Part shown: piece by piece, positions 24,972 through 39,178 of the stretch
How the letters are laid out: every line of letters starts with the position of its first letter
How positions within the stretch are numbered: position 1 is the stretch's first letter
Source: Diploscapter coronatus
Lineage: Eukaryota; Nematoda; Chromadorea; Rhabditida; Rhabditidae
Length of the DNA: 64,000 nucleotides
Direction of reading: 5' to 3'
Assembly (NCBI GenBank): GCA_964036155.1
Contig: OZ038423.1
Coordinates: forward strand, 47,693,249-47,757,248
Program-made: the position numbers and the translations under genes
Notes under the pieces: model-generated
The model's input: only the letters and a program-made list of their open reading frames with translations
Databases searched by the model: none
What the model was told of the DNA's origin: nothing

Positions 24972-27900
24972 ATGTCCTCTGACCCATCTTCTGGAAACCA
25001 ACTGAATGGTTCGAATGGCACACATCCTAAGAACCCAAAAACGAACGGTGCAGTGCAGATTGACACCAGATATTCGCCTCAATCACCCACAAATGGTATC
25101 ATCTCTCCAAACGGGACACCGAAAAAGGTCTACCGGTAAGTTCTATTTTTTAATCAGATATAGCAGTCATAAACTATTATCAAATGTTTAACGAGAAATT
25201 GTTCAATTTTTATGAAAATTTGAATCCCTTCTTATTTTTTTAATTGAAAATTTTATTACCAAAAATCGGCTCTTCAAAAATACCCGGATGGGGAATATCA
25301 TTTTCGCCAAACCCTCGCATTAGTCCCGATCCCTTGAGTGAATTACGGCGGTTACCTCGAAAAATCTGGTGATTTTTTTCTTAAAAATTCACGTTAATCT
25401 TGAGTCCGGAAATTTTCAAAAATTTGATATTTTTGCCAAAAATCAGTAATTATATCGATTTTCAGTAGCGCGGATTCGCCACACGGCCATCAGCACACCG
25501 TCTACAAGATTGTTCTCACGGGCGGCCCTTGCGGAGGCAAAACTACGGCTCAAGTAAGCTTCGAAAATTTCGAAGACGAAAGAAAAATGTTTTCTTGGGA
25601 ATTTATAACCTTCTTGTTCAGAAAACTACACTTTATTGCACAATTTTAAAGGCTACTGTAACTTCAAAAATAATTTTCAGGAGCGTCTGGCCACATTCTT
25701 CGAAGGTCTCGGTTGGAAGGTGTATACGGTGCCCGAGACGGCGACCATTCTCCAGGTAAACTTTAAAAAATGTGAACATTTCGCACAGATCTAAAAACGA
25801 ACTTTTCTGCAGAGTGGCCGCGTGAAATTCTCCGAACTCACCGAGGATCAAGCCTACGCTTTCCAGAAGGACATTGTTGATACGATGCTCAAAATCGAGG
25901 AGGTGTGAATTTGTAAATTTTCTTTTTTTATCTCTTATCACTTGCGATTTCTCTTTTTGTTTTATTCGATTTATTTTTGCGAATTTTATATAGGCGTGTC
26001 AGTACCTTATCAAAGATTATTGAGTTTAGCAGCCGCTGAGAAACAATTAGCGAAATTTACCGACGAAATCTCCAAGAATAGCGAAAATGACAAAAAATGA
26101 TGATAAATCAATTCATAGAAACACGGGATTTACGCTCACTGTCAAGTTTTTTGAGTCTTCGTTTTTCATCGGCTTTGAAAGGAGTAATCGCACGTGCTTG
26201 TAAAAAAGATCGACCTATTGTAACGATAAAATATCAGTTTTCTCAAAGGAAATTTTGAAGCATGAAATTTTCCAGACGTTCTTCAACCAGGCGAACCTGA
26301 TGACGAACAAGAACGTGCTGGTGGTGTGCGATCGGGGCATCATGGACCCGTCCGCCTACATGCCTGCTGATGGTTGGCAGCGACTCCTCGATGAACTCGG
26401 CCTCAAGCAATTCGACCTACTCAACAAGCGATACGATCAGGTATCATGTTTAATTTCGCTTCGAGTAATTTTTCGTAAAATCTAAAATAGAGGAACTTTG
26501 AGTGATCTAGACATTGTTAAAATATCTATTCCTATTTTTGAAAAGTATACTCTTTTCAAAATTTCATTTAAATAGAATTTTTAAAACTTTAACACATAGA
26601 TTTTTCCCAGGTGGTTCATTTGGTGACGGCCGCGGACGGCGCGGAGTCGTTCTACACGCTCGCGAACAACGCGACGAGGACCGAGGGACTTGAAGCAGCC
26701 AGGGCTCTGGACGAAGTCACCAGAAAGGTAAATTTTATGGATCTGCTAATATTGCCCCCAAAATTGTAATGATTTTGCCAAAAAAGTCCCAATTTATCTA
26801 ATTTTTAACGTAATCGAATTTTTTCAGGTGTGGCTCGGCCATCCCCATTTCGACATTGTCGACAACTCGGACACGAACAAATTCGAGGAGAAAGTCCTCA
26901 AACTCGTACAGGTATAAACTTAAAGAAACCTTTGAAAAATTAGCACTACTCTGAAATTCAGTCAAAATTTAGTTCGAACTTGAGTGTGAAGTTAAGGTTA
27001 AAACTGAGATTAAATTTATGTCAGATCGAATTTTAATATTTCTAGGTTGTGGCTGACCGTATCGGACTCGAGACCAAGGATCGACTCTCGAAAAATTCGA
27101 GGTAACGATTTGTGTTTTTTCTCTCTTAATTTACATAAATTATGATTCTTAGTCCTCTTACTTTTTAAAAATAATTCCCTAGCCCAACAGCAATAATCTA
27201 TGAAACAGGGCTATTAAACTTCGAATGTTTGAAATTTACTCTATTTTTCCAGAAAACGAAAATGGCTGGTGGTTGCAGTGGACGAGTTGAGATTCGTCAA
27301 AGATGAAAAGTTCACCATTTTGCACGACTATCTCAATACCGACTCCAGCAAAATACAGGTGCGAACATTTTTGTTCTATTTAAAAATATGCTAGTTTTTA
27401 TACATAAATTTTCGTGTTTGCTCATCTTACAATTAGATTTTAGATAGAAATAATTTTTAAAAACGAATTTAAAAATTTCTGATCTTTAGGTCCGAATCCG
27501 CTCTCGCGCTCAGGGCAAGAATTGCACCTACACCTTCACTCGCCGAGAATATCACCCTTCGAAGGAGTCGAGCGTTGAAACTAGGTATTAATTTTAAACC
27601 CACCTAAATTACTTATCTGAAAACCAGTTCCGAAATTCCGTCTTGTGTTAAAGCGTAAATAAAAATTAGGCCGAAATCCGTCTAAGCTATAATTTTCCGA
27701 CTTTCAGCATGCAAATCCAGAAACGCGAGTACGAACAGTACCTGACGATGCGTGACGCGAGTCGATGCCAGTTGCGAAAACTCAGAAGATGCTTCATGTT
27801 CGGCAATCAGGTATTGTTTTTCTCTTACGCTATTTACCTAAATTGAGATTTTAAAATGATACAAAATCTTGTAAAATCGGTCAAGATGATATTTTCCAGC

Positions 27901-28971
27901 ATTATTTATTCAGAGTATGCTCAAAACTTCTAAAATTATAGAGTTCACACCGATTTTCCCTATGCAATTTTCTTCTAGCTAATGCAGAGATGTATAAAAT
28001 CGATAAAAAAAGATCATTTGTTCCAGCGTCTTGTAATAAGAGCGATTTTAATTTCAGTACTTCCACCTGGACATCTACCAGGACCATCTGCCGTCGCAAT
28101 CGCTCGAAGACCGACCTGTCATGATTCTGGAGACCTACACGACCATCCCCAAAGGCACGCCCCTCCCACGAATGCCCGATTTTCTGACCATCGAAAAGGT
28201 TAGTGTTCTGCAACTTTTTAACGTCTAGAACAAGATTAGATGCCATTTTTCCAAGATCATAAGGTATTTTCTTAGTGCTATCAAGCGATAAAACATCTGA
28301 TAACATTCAAGACTTTATTGTCCAGTTTCTTTAAAAAAATCTTGATTTTGTGCTTACCTCTCATAATTTTTAAATCGTGCAGCAATAATTGCTGTGCCTG
28401 CCGAGTTGTACGCCAGTCATAAGTTCTGGCAATTATTATTTACTGATCTGGGTACAACAGACTTGATGGTCTGATGGGAATTGTCGGAGGCAAATAAGGA
28501 GGACCGACCGTCCAGGCCGGAGACAGGAGTGTGAACTGATTTTGGATGAGAGAGAGAGAGAGATAACCAATCAATAGTTGATCAGTGATCAAAGGGAGAA
28601 CAAGTGAAATTAGGAAAGTGAAAGATGCATACGAAAAGAGACAGTGTCCGTTAGGCGGCACCGAAGGGAATAAAGAGAAAGGTGAGAGTTGAAAGAAATA
28701 GAGCAAAATGAATAAAGGAAAATAGTGACCTCTAACAATAATCAATTGTCAAATCTCAAAAATGTCAATTTCTCATAGGAAAATTTGAAACATTTGCAGG
28801 AAATCACCGGCGAACTGGCGTACAGCATGTATAACATGTCGAGATTGGAGAATCCTCCAGGTAAAAATTAAATTAATTCAAACTTAATTTCGAGTTTAAA
28901 AATACTTAATTTCAGACGACGTACACGAACAAGCGAATTTCGTGGGCGAGAGAGAATTCCGGGATGATTAA
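24972..28971 (+). CDS. Ttd14/NadR-like P-loop (AAA_28) protein
   Basis: Fourteen exons join in phase to 466 residues: 24972-25135, 25466-25553, 25681-25755, 25813-25902, 26276-26440, 26611-26727, 26828-26911, 27046-27101, 27253-27358, 27490-27584, 27708-27810, 28058-28198, 28800-28860 and 28916-28971. A disordered N-terminus of ~55 residues precedes a P-loop NTPase core with Walker [10 protein letters not shown] and a downstream [14 protein letters not shown] strand. The C-terminal half has the CYTH-like beta-rich part ([21 protein letters not shown] and [10 protein letters not shown]). This combination is that of TRPL translocation defect 14 (Ttd14), a GTP-binding regulator of TRPL channel trafficking in flies. 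In nematodes its role is unknown. The start follows a CTTTCAG acceptor by two bases, so the mRNA is either trans-spliced there or joined to a noncoding exon near 24449-24515. Confidence 0.85.
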
Positions 28972-31045
28972 CAAAAGCCCCTGGTATCTTTAATTCTCAA
29001 AATAGAAGGACCCCAAATAAGATATTCCATCTTTAAATGAAAATATTTGACTTATTTCATTATTTTGGGTTTAGAAAATAGGAATTTCTCTCAAATTTCG
29101 TTATTAAGTCAAATTTGTTCATCATTCAATCCTTCTATTTCCCAAATTATCAATGCCAATCTCAATTAAAGTGCTGTATCCATAAAATTTTCACAAACCC
29201 CAATTTTTCATCTTGGTTTTACAAGGACAAATTTCGTCGAGTTGTGAATTTCCCATTGTTTTATTTATCCGAACTTGTATATCAGACGGTTTTCTCCAGT
29301 ATTACAATTTCTTTAATTTTCGACGTTGTGAGGTGAAGTTATTAATTTTGAAGATTTGAAAAATCGATTTTTTCAAGTCTTCAAAATTTGTTATTGTTTC
29401 AGAGTAAGTTGAAATATTTTGAAAAAGTATGATTTCTAGATGACTTTTCTAAGTTGTCGAAATACTTTAGCTTTATCTTTATCTGAGGAAGACTTGTATT
29501 TAATTAGAGACCTCTTAAAATGTTAACCCCAGGAACCTCTGGTTTTTTGTAAAATTTCTAGAATTTAGTTGAACAAATTTGCGGGATTTTTCGAATTTTT
29601 TCAAGTTTCAATGTTTCATATGCACAGCCATATCATAAATATCGTGTAATAAACTATTTAGAAAAATCTAAAAGTCGATTTTATTACTTTTTAAATCACT
29701 TTCATGAAGTTCTAGCATGCCATTATTGGTTTATGACTCACCTGTTGATAGATTTTTCTCGTTCTTTTCCTTATCAACCTACCTCTGACTAACCCCTATG
29801 TTTAGATGACCAAATAAACCGCTCCATCTGCTCTTCCTTCAAGATATTACGAAGTTCGATTTATTACCTCAGAAATCGTTTAGATTTTATTGAACTCGGA
29901 AATTTCTTATCGGTTTTTTTCCCATCGATACTAACGCCCCTCTTCTTCGAGTTCGATAAAAGCTTTCATTCCTTTTTTTCTTTGCATATGCTAGTTCAAT
30001 ACAATGATGGGAAATTCGTGCATTTCCTTCCGGTTGAACTATAAAATTCCCATCTTTAGATTAGCTATATTTAGTTTTCGTTTGATTTCATAAAGCTGCT
30101 AAAGTTTAGCATCGGAAGTTCTTATCAAGTATAAAACCCACTTCGTAATCAGTTTGAAATACTCTTATCATCATCAAGGCTTACAACCTTGTTTACAAAT
30201 TAGGAAGTTTCGATTATGTCTCAGGGAAATATTGAGAAGAATAGTAAAGCTTTTAATTGATATCATTAAACATGTCTTTCTAATTATCCAAATTTAATTA
30301 CCTCCAAATTTAAAAAATTAATTCTAGTTCGTTACCTCCTATTATCTAATCAGGTTATGTCAATTATCCAATTATCTCTTGAAAATCTGTCTGCCATTGC
30401 TATCCATTTCTATCTTACTCATAGTTTTTTTCTCAATGCAAAAGCTTTGCGCGCATCCCACACGTTCCCATATTTGTGTTTGTATTTGATTTGTCCCTCT
30501 CTCTCCTCTGCTAAATCTTTGCCTTCTCAGCACATACGAATTTGTCATCTATGCAAATGCAATCAATAGAAGTCATTTACTCACATTGTACTACTTTTGA
30601 TTCGATCAATCACTTTTCCCCCGTTTTTGTCATAAAATGATGAAGATCAACTTCTTTCTTTCACTATTTTGAATGAAATTCATGGAATCACGATGTTTTC
30701 ACTATTTCTGCCATAAAATAATGAAGATCAATTTTTCAATATAATTTTGAGATAAATCATTTAGGTCTACTTTCCTTCTCAGTATTACAAAAGTTTATCA
30801 TCACTACTCCTGACCTCTTTTTATAGATATTTTTCAAATAATTCACTCATAACATTGGCACCCCATTAACTTATGCATCCCACGACCTCATACCGGTTTC
30901 CCTATAACTTTTACTTCTTCCTGTTCTGGGTTAATCCTATCGTTTACTGAGTAAATCTGTCAAAATCCCTCGACCTCTAAATTTTCAATTTCACATTTTC
31001 AGACCGATTCTGTTTATTTACTTTCGAAGCCACTCCTAGGTGGGG
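28972..31045. other. Intergenic region, AT-rich, no gene seen
   Basis: About 2.1 kb between the Ttd14-like gene and the RING gene. The open frames are short and have no signal, motif or convincing splice context. The 3' end has a TTTTCAG acceptor near 31002, which fits a trans-splice site or 5' exon boundary of the next gene. Confidence 0.5.
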
Positions 31046-34000
31046 ATGTCACCATCTTTGGATTCCTCGACTTTGACGCCAACCCCGCCCAACTGCTTAG
31101 GAAAAGGCAACGATGCAGAGGAAAAGCAATGCACTCCAAGCTTAAGGGAGTCATTTTCCGTTGCCGGCGTCAACACTGCGAGCAAGACCATGGCAGTTGG
31201 AGCTTCAGGGCAGTTATTGGTGTTCAAGTAAGCTCATTTTAGAAGTAGCTATTGGCTTAGCTTGAAATGAATTGTTCTGAATATTCTAAATCGTTCCGGT
31301 TGGTTTCAAAAACCTAAAACGATTACTACCAATGAATTACAAAACAATAAGCTCTCGAGTCTCTCTAATATCGAATTCAAAATGTCATTTTAAGAGGCTC
31401 CGCCACCGAGCTACTCTGCTACGACGTCACCGAGCATTCGACGACCGTATTTCAGCTGTCCAAGAAAGATCCGCTGTTTGATGATTGTCAGGTACTTTCA
31501 ATCATAAATCTCAAATGTCGCAACGTTGTAGCGACGTAACATGGCGAACTAGCGTGCAAAATGAAAGAAAAACGTTGCCAACCCCTTCTTCTATCCCTAT
31601 ACACTTTCGTTATGTAGCGTCGTTGTTACATCTCCAAATTTACTTACCTAACATCCCATTAACTCAATCTGCAAATTTCAGATTTACGACCTGGCCTTCA
31701 GTCGGAATGGTTCGTTGATAGTCTGCTTGCAACGACCATCCAACTCAGAATTCTACATTTGCGAAGGAACGATAGATGCTCAGGTGTGCTTCAAGATTTT
31801 ACGCCAAAAATTGAGAATTAGTTAGAGCAATGACACCTCGTTTCTGTATTGATAAAAATAATATGAACTTTAAAAAATATTTCAGGAATGCCAAGTCGAC
31901 ATTTCCGGCAACTATTACAAGACGGAAATTCACGCTACGTAAGTTCCAAATGGTCTATTTTGAAAAACTCATAATTTCCAGAAAAGGTCGTAAGATCACT
32001 CTTCTGCAAGACGAAGCCGGAGTGGTTCTAATCTCTCATCCGATCACCTGGAATGTGTCTTCGGGTCAAAACTACCTCGAGCTATTCCATGCTTCGAATT
32101 TTCTTTCCAGCAAAGCCGGCTCGAAGTACACTATCATGATGCAGACTAACGAGAAATTCAAGAGTGCGACAATTTTATTATTTTTCATGAGAGCGCGTTC
32201 AAAACTTGTCCGTCCTAGCACGAACACTGCGAAATATCGCCGTCCGAGGAGAGAGTCAGAGAAGCGCTGCACTCTGCGCTCTCTCTTCGAATAATGCTAT
32301 TTCTCAATGTTCGCGCTAGGACCGACGAAGTCTGATCGTACTCTTAGAAAAGTCAATTAGGAGAAAAGAATGCATCAGTAAAGAAGTTAGAATAGGTTTA
32401 GCCCATTAAAACACAATTTTGTTCCAACTAAAATTCACCACTTACGAAGAACGTATATCATAAAAATAACCATTTAGATGACCAAATCACTCTATCCTGT
32501 CCAGTGATTTATCGTAATCATCTCTATCTATTCTTCGCAGATGATTTCTCCAAGTTCCTGCTAGTTCCCTTGTCAGGAACCTTATGTGGTAAATGCCAAC
32601 TTCGAAGGGTTACCGGGATAGCGCCTAGTGCGAGTTATATGACCAAGAATGTTCAGGTAAGGAAATCTGATTACTTTAACTATTAAATTCAGCTATAATT
32701 GCAAAATATATTGATTATTTCTTATATCATATCTTCAAGAAAATGATTGAAAGTTATTATATTCATTCTAAAATGAAAAAGTTGTAAAAGTAGTCGTTTT
32801 GAACGGAATAATTTTTAATAAAAAATCACTTCTCTATACTATTCATTCAAAGTGACTTTTTTACAATTTTCCTCTTCAAATTCGTATTTTAGGCCTATGA
32901 AGATTACCTTTTGCTGTACGCCAATCAGCATCTGATCAACCTCAAGCCTACCCTCTACATAATGAACCTCTCAAGTCTGCAATGGCTGAAAGCGAATTTG
33001 AGCCTGTCAAGCCATTACCCGAACGGAAATGTTTCCCTACAAAAGGGAAATGAAGAAACGGTGTTCTTGCATGGGGACTGTCATCAGGTACCATATTCAT
33101 AAACTATTTAACAATTACCTTCTCTCTATATATAGTTTTAGAAATGCCTCAAAATCAGCTACCCACTCTAGTTTTCTTTAAATCATAGAAGCCCTCAAAA
33201 CGAATATTAAAACTAAAATCATCAACCAATTTCAACTTGAAACTCGATATTATGCTAATTTTTAACCAAAACTAATCCAAGACTATGTGATGATTTTTCT
33301 ATAACAAAATATACCAAAAAACCAGAAAAAAATTCTGTACAAGGGCTAAATACAAAACATACTATTATATACTATATTCTAATATTCTAGTGTTTTAAAA
33401 TTGGGCTTATTTATTATTTTAGAGAGGTTGCCAAGAGAAGTCGCACCTCTACCAAATCAACGTCGAAACTATCACGGCAAGTTTAAAGGTCCTATGAAAA
33501 AGTTGACCCTCGCGAAATTTAGCACCTAATGATGCCACGCTACAGGTCCATCTCTTGTTTGTCTACACCATCCACTTCGAACTTACCGTGTGAAGCCAGG
33601 GACCAGAGCCCAACTAATTTGTCTCAAGTATATAATTGATTCAATTAAGATTTTATTAGAGCAATTAAGGACCCCTTCTCCGTATATCCAACAGTTTATA
33701 GCTCCACGAGGGTCGTACCACCAGTAATGCAAAGATATCGGAAGAAACAGGAACACGGAGATACGGTAATGAATTTGCTTCGAAATGTTTCACGAAGCAT
33801 CAACTATTTTAACGCTATCTTATACGAATTCTGATCAGTCTAAAAGTAGTAATTTTAGTTTCGACGTCGTTTCAACTCGTTAAATTGTGTCGTGCCTGTC
33901 CGTAAAAGTTCTTTGGATTCCTGCGTGTCTTCATCCCCCGACTCTCAATTGAATTCGAGCAATGATACCGATATCGACAAGGTTAAAAATGGTATGTCCA

Positions 34001-37000
34001 CGGAATTCTCCACTCTAGAACAGCAATTCTATTTTTGTCCGATGATTTCATATTTAACTAGGCTATTTGATCACTCGGAACCAAATCAAATAGATTTTTG
34101 CCAAAATTCAAGCCCATTCTGATACCACTACGCTATTTAGGCAACTTTCTCTGCGCGTTCAGATATATCGAATGACGGTTCGACCATAAAAAGTCTGAGT
34201 CGAAAAGAAGGGGTGTGCGTGCTGAATCGGCTTATGCCACGGGCAACATTTTATGTAACTGGGAGAAGTGAGACAGTATTTGGCATGAAGAGACGGGACA
34301 AGAATCAGAACAAGGGAAATTTTGCTGGAAAAGAAAGATACAGATAAAAAAGAGTGATGCAATTGCACTAAAAAGAGAAAATTTCGGCATACACGAGTAT
34401 TATGACTATCAGATCAATGCAAGGCGTATCTTTCTTTTTCAACACTATTTCCATTTTCCCATCAATTTTCGAATTCCAATAGACTAAATAGCTCCAAAGT
34501 TTACTAGTATAGACTCATCGTGAACCATTTTGAAATATTGATTTTTCTCAAATTTTAGAAATTAGTATACTTTATCAACATCATAGTCATTTTAAAATAG
34601 CGATTTATCGAAAATTCTAAAACTTGGCATATTTTAGCAACATCATATACTTTTCAAATAGATTTGTTCTAACATACTAATAATTAGCATAGTTTAGCGA
34701 CCACCTGCTCAACACACTGGAGTGCCGATATGGCGGAGAATACTCAAACTAGCGTGATGGTATAGTTAATTATTATGTTTCAGATAAAAGAATATTAGAC
34801 GTAAAAATTATTTAGGACCAGTTCAAAAAAGCCCAAGAAATGGGCTTTGAGGAAGGAGTTATCTTAGAAGCGTTCAACCTGAATTGTGAAGATCGAGATG
34901 GGGTGAGACTTTACCTTTTTTTTTATTTTAAACCAAGTTTATGAGGCGTCTATTTTTAATCATATTTCTTTTAAACAAGTTAGGAGAGATTAAATACAAA
35001 TGTTATGACATTGTCTTAAATTTTCTTGAACCCTAAAACCTTATCTCAAAAATTTGCAAATCTAAGATTTGAATGCTAGAATGTTTACATACACTTTCCA
35101 ACATATCATTTTATCTCCTCCTTCAATAATACAAAGTGCGAAAATAGTACGCTATAAACCCGCGATAAAATCCGTTTTTTTTTTCCCGCCAAAACCAAAA
35201 TTTACGACATTTTAATGAGGCCTCCTTCTTGAAACCTCCACATATGGACTTTTATTCCGCCACTCTTGCGGTAGGGTTTAAAAATTCCGTTTATCTTAAA
35301 AAAAAACTAACTCTTAGATCTACCGACCTTTTGAGTCTGCCAATCAAATGCTGGACTTCTTGAATCGAGTCTCGAATAGATCTAATGAGCAGCAAAATCG
35401 ACCAAAATTAGCTGTATATGACTCCATTGAAAGGTAAAATTAACCTCAAAAATTATCGTAGGTTGAGAAAATTTAGCTCCCCCTCGTCACGATCCAGTTT
35501 TCGAGTGCCTAGCCGTTCAGGTAACATATTCATAAACAGTTTAGCCTATGATTAAAGTAAAATCTTGGTCAAAAATTTTATAATACTAACATTCGAAATT
35601 TTGAACCTATCATTGAATTAGCCTCAATTTAAAAATTCTATTCTGATTAATAGCAGCTGTATCCCGGTCTTCATCGTTTCACATGGGATCTTCGCGACTT
35701 GCAAAATCCGACTCCCATGACATCAACCGAATGGTCATGACCTTTGAGAAAGAGAAGGAACGCGACAAGCGAGAGGTCGAAAATCAGTTCTCCATTTTGA
35801 AGGTAAGCTTCATACGCTTTGCGAGACAACACAACGCTGTAGATAAAAATAGGAAAATTGCAACTTATTCAAATTTTAGACCCGTATTCACGTGCTAGAG
35901 TACGAAAAACAAGCCCTAAAACACGAAAAAGACCGGGTGAGCCAAGAAACTGCTGATCTAAGGCGAACTGTCGAATCTCAGGTAAGTTTAAAAATGTATA
36001 TATAGAAAAAATGGATAAATCTAGACCTCAATAATCCAAACTGAACGCGAAGAAAAAGAACGGCTACAGAAGGAATTAGATGAAGAGATTCAGAAGAACG
36101 ATAAATTGGTAAGTTATGTTTTCCTTTCTAAATTTAAAATAAATCAAAACCGACCCACGAAAATTTACACTTTTTGACCTCATTAAGGAAGAATTAAACC
36201 TAGGATTATGAAGGTTTCAGTTTTAGACATCCTATTTAGGATAAACTAAGTTTGGCCTATGAAAAACTGCGAGTTTAGTCCTTCTATTTAGTAAGAAGTG
36301 AGTTCTGGGGTGAAAAAGCAAGATTTAGACGATTGAATGTCTCCGATGCAAGGACCAAATCGTTCAGCAGAAGGAATTGGCCGATCACCGAAAGAGACAG
36401 CATGACGAAGAAATTGCGAAAAAGGATGAGGTCGGTTTCACACATTTTCTACCATTCATAATAATTTGATCTAATCAATTTTCGTTATTTCATGGCTTCA
36501 AAATATCTTTTTTTAAGATTATATAATTTTAGGAAATCCGAACCTTACAAGAAAAATGCCGCCAGCTCGAGCAAGACCTCGACCAGAAAATGGCTCTTCT
36601 GGATGAACAAACTGAAATTGCAAGAAGAATGGAGCAGAAAAATTCGAGTCTGGTGAGTTTAAGAAAATAGTGTATTCGGAAATTTTGCGAACTCTCATCT
36701 TCGTGACCAGACGCAATTATTTGTTAGGTTAGATGGTAATAAACGCCTTCTTACATTTGCGTACTTCCTCTTCGTATTGCGAGGTTGCGAGATTTTTCAA
36801 TTATCAAAAATTGGAATGGATCTATCTTTTCATTTTCAGCAATCCGACACCGATTCCCGAAACGTCATCGAAAACTACCAAAAGTTAGCTGTGGTTTTCG
36901 AGAGACTCATGGAGAAAACTCAGCCCTGTTTCGACAGTATTAGTCAATCCCATGAACGACTTGTAAGTCAAATAAAAGTACGCTGCACTCTGCAAAAGTG

Positions 37001-37538
37001 TTTCGATTTGCAAAAGTGCAGCTCGATTTATCATCTTCCAAAATAAATCTTTAGATTCACGAACAATCCGACGTCAACCAAAAGCTCCAAACCGAAATCG
37101 ACAAACTCAAAGAGGACATTAGAAAGAAGAGAGAACGCTACAATAACGATCGTCAGGTATTCAGAATTCTACAGCAACCTCGAAATTTATGTCATGAGGA
37201 TTCAGAATCTGCACGACGAGTTAGAAGCGAAGAATCGAGAGATGAAGCGATTGACAGAGAAAATCATCATGGAGTGCTGTATTTGCCTCACAAAAAGGGT
37301 AAGCTTGACAGAATAGTATTTATTAGAAAAAATGGTACTATTCTAATAACATGGTAGTTTTTGGAGAAATTATAACCTTTCGGTAAAAATGATAAAGTGG
37401 TAACTACTTTAGCCCTCGACCCTATTCCAACCGTGTAACCATTTGGTAGTCTGTGATGAATGCAACTCGGATAATTCGATCAACGAATGCCCTACCTGCA
37501 GGAAAGCCATTCAGACCAAAATCAAAGTCTTTCATTAG
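31046..37538 (+). CDS. UBA, coiled-coil and C-terminal RING-finger protein (probable E3 ubiquitin ligase)
   Basis: About 24 exons splice to roughly 880 residues. The first ~400 residues are beta-rich with spaced hydrophobic strands (IYDLAFSRNGSLIVCL, ITLLQDEAGVVLISHP, YLLLYANQHLINLKP) and could be a divergent propeller. A Ser-rich, basic region follows. Near residue 470 a UBA-like helix set appears, QFKKAQEMGFEEGVILEAF, as in the UBA of IAP-type ligases. Long helices rich in Glu, Lys and Gln (35655-37290) predict coiled coils. The protein ends in a RING of the IAP/MEX-3 type: CCICLTKR, FQPCNHLVVCDEC and CPTCRKAIQTKIKVFH. An E3 ligase that dimerises through coiled coils is the natural inference; the substrate is unknown. 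I could not match the N-terminal half to a named family. The exon ending at 32163 uses a donor inside a foldback element. Confidence 0.78.
32160..32345. repeat. Foldback (MITE-like) element in an intron of the RING gene
   Basis: The termini AAGAGTGCGA (32160-32169) and TCGTACTCTT (32336-32345) are inverted copies with one mismatch. A longer inner pair also matches: GTCCGTCCTAGCACGAAC on the left with GTTCGCGCTAGGACCGAC on the right. The intron of the RING gene starts at 32164, inside the left terminus. No clear target duplication is visible. Confidence 0.65.
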
Positions 37539-39178
37539 ACATAAAAACTATTATATAGATATAATCTGAGTTCCCTGTGTTTATAGACGACTGTATTTGT
37601 CGACAGATAGAAAGGGAATGTAGGTAAGGCAGATAAATCAAAAGAATCGCTGGCAAATATAGCCGTCTGTCTGTGTAATACAAGGAGCTAAAAACCTGTG
37701 ATTTTTTTTATTCTTTAAATATCCCGTTGCTCGAAATTGTTATGTCTTCAACTGCCAAAGATTCGAAAAACTCGCCAAATAAATTACTTTAAAAACTTTA
37801 ACCTGACATACACTGACTGTCAAAAGTCTTTAATGTGGTGCATTCGGTACGTGCCAAGCTGACACGCGAACGCATGCGTTAGAGTCGATTCATTGATTTT
37901 TTTCGCCCAATTCCGTCGATAATTGCCAATTAAGTTGTTGTTTACTATTTTCATTAGTTCTAAACATTTGCGAACATGAATAAGACCGTCATTTTGAGAC
38001 CCTACTCGCCTGAATTGGACACGTTTTACGAGCCCTGAATCTTTTTGAAACAAGGACAGTTTTCTGATTCTACATAACTCTATTCAGTTTTCAGAATTGT
38101 TATGAATTTTATCTTACATGACAAGATGCTACACTCTGATATCAGCTATCTTCGAACAGAATGAATAAGCAATGTTTTTATTGAGCATTCGACAAATTAG
38201 ACAAATTTTCAGGATACATTTGAGTTGATAAAGTAAAATGAATAAATCAGTTCAACTAAAAACTAAGCAGTAGCGAGCTGTATAAATCTTGCCTATACAT
38301 ATAGAACGCCTTTTCACATTTTACCACAATTTCAGATCAGTCTTTTGGCTCATGATGATAGAATACTATTTGAGTGCAGTTGTTTCGGGACCATGAGATG
38401 TAACTTTAATAACTTTGACTGATTCTTTCTTAGTCGGTGATATAGCAGTGTTGTTCTTCTAAAATTGTCCCTTTTCTTTTACATGCATATGCACATGAAC
38501 TACCTTGATCAATCCTCTCAGTAAGAAAAACAAGGGAATTATTTGGAGGCATGGTCCATTTAAGTAAATAATGGCAGCAATTATCTGAAAGTTTTAAAAT
38601 GCTTTCTTGATAAAAAAAAATTTCACTTATTCTAGTGTGGATCCATTTCTTATGCTAGAAAAGTACTGCTCAAGGTTTATTCATGAAACAATTCCTAATT
38701 TTACAGTTGCTCTTTCTAAGCACATAACGCGAAAGGGGTATTTTGGTTCTTCAAAGCACGATTAGCCGAGTTCTATTCTCAAAAATTAAAGTAACATTCA
38801 TGTGCCTCCTATCCGACACAAAAAATTATTATCGTTTATGTAAATAATGGTAAGGTTGAAGGATTCACTATTTAGAACGTTCCTTTAGGATTTCTCAACG
38901 CATATTTTCAGGATATATGTTGGCAAAACAGGCTTTTCCATTTCTTTTGTTAGTTAATATGAAAATGTTATTAATGATGCTTACTCGTATATTATTATAT
39001 ATTATATTCCTTAACGAAGGTGCATCATCGATCAAACATGTATCTAAAATATTCAAGTAAGTTCTCTCAAACTTCCAACTTTGAAGCTATGAAACTAGTT
39101 AATTTATACTATGACTTATACAAAGGGACAAAATAGCTTAAGAATTATAAATCTCATTTAAATTGTGTTTTGAATAAG
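37539..39178. other. Intergenic region with one small hydrophobic open frame
   Basis: AT-rich DNA of 1.6 kb between the RING gene and the membrane-protein locus. A 20-codon ATG frame lies at 37976-38038 but has no support. A 46-codon frame at 38917-39057 is listed separately. Nothing else is visible. Confidence 0.4.
38917..39057 (+). CDS. Possible short secreted or single-pass peptide
   Basis: An ATG lies a few bases downstream of a CATATTTTCAG acceptor and opens a 46-codon frame. It is dominated by hydrophobic residues (FPFLLLVNMKMLLMMLTRIL, then a short polar tail ending KIFK). It reads as a signal sequence or membrane anchor. The frame ends at a TAA that is also part of AAG|TAAG, so the real exon could instead splice onward. 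There is no homology I recognise and chance is a serious alternative. Confidence 0.2.
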
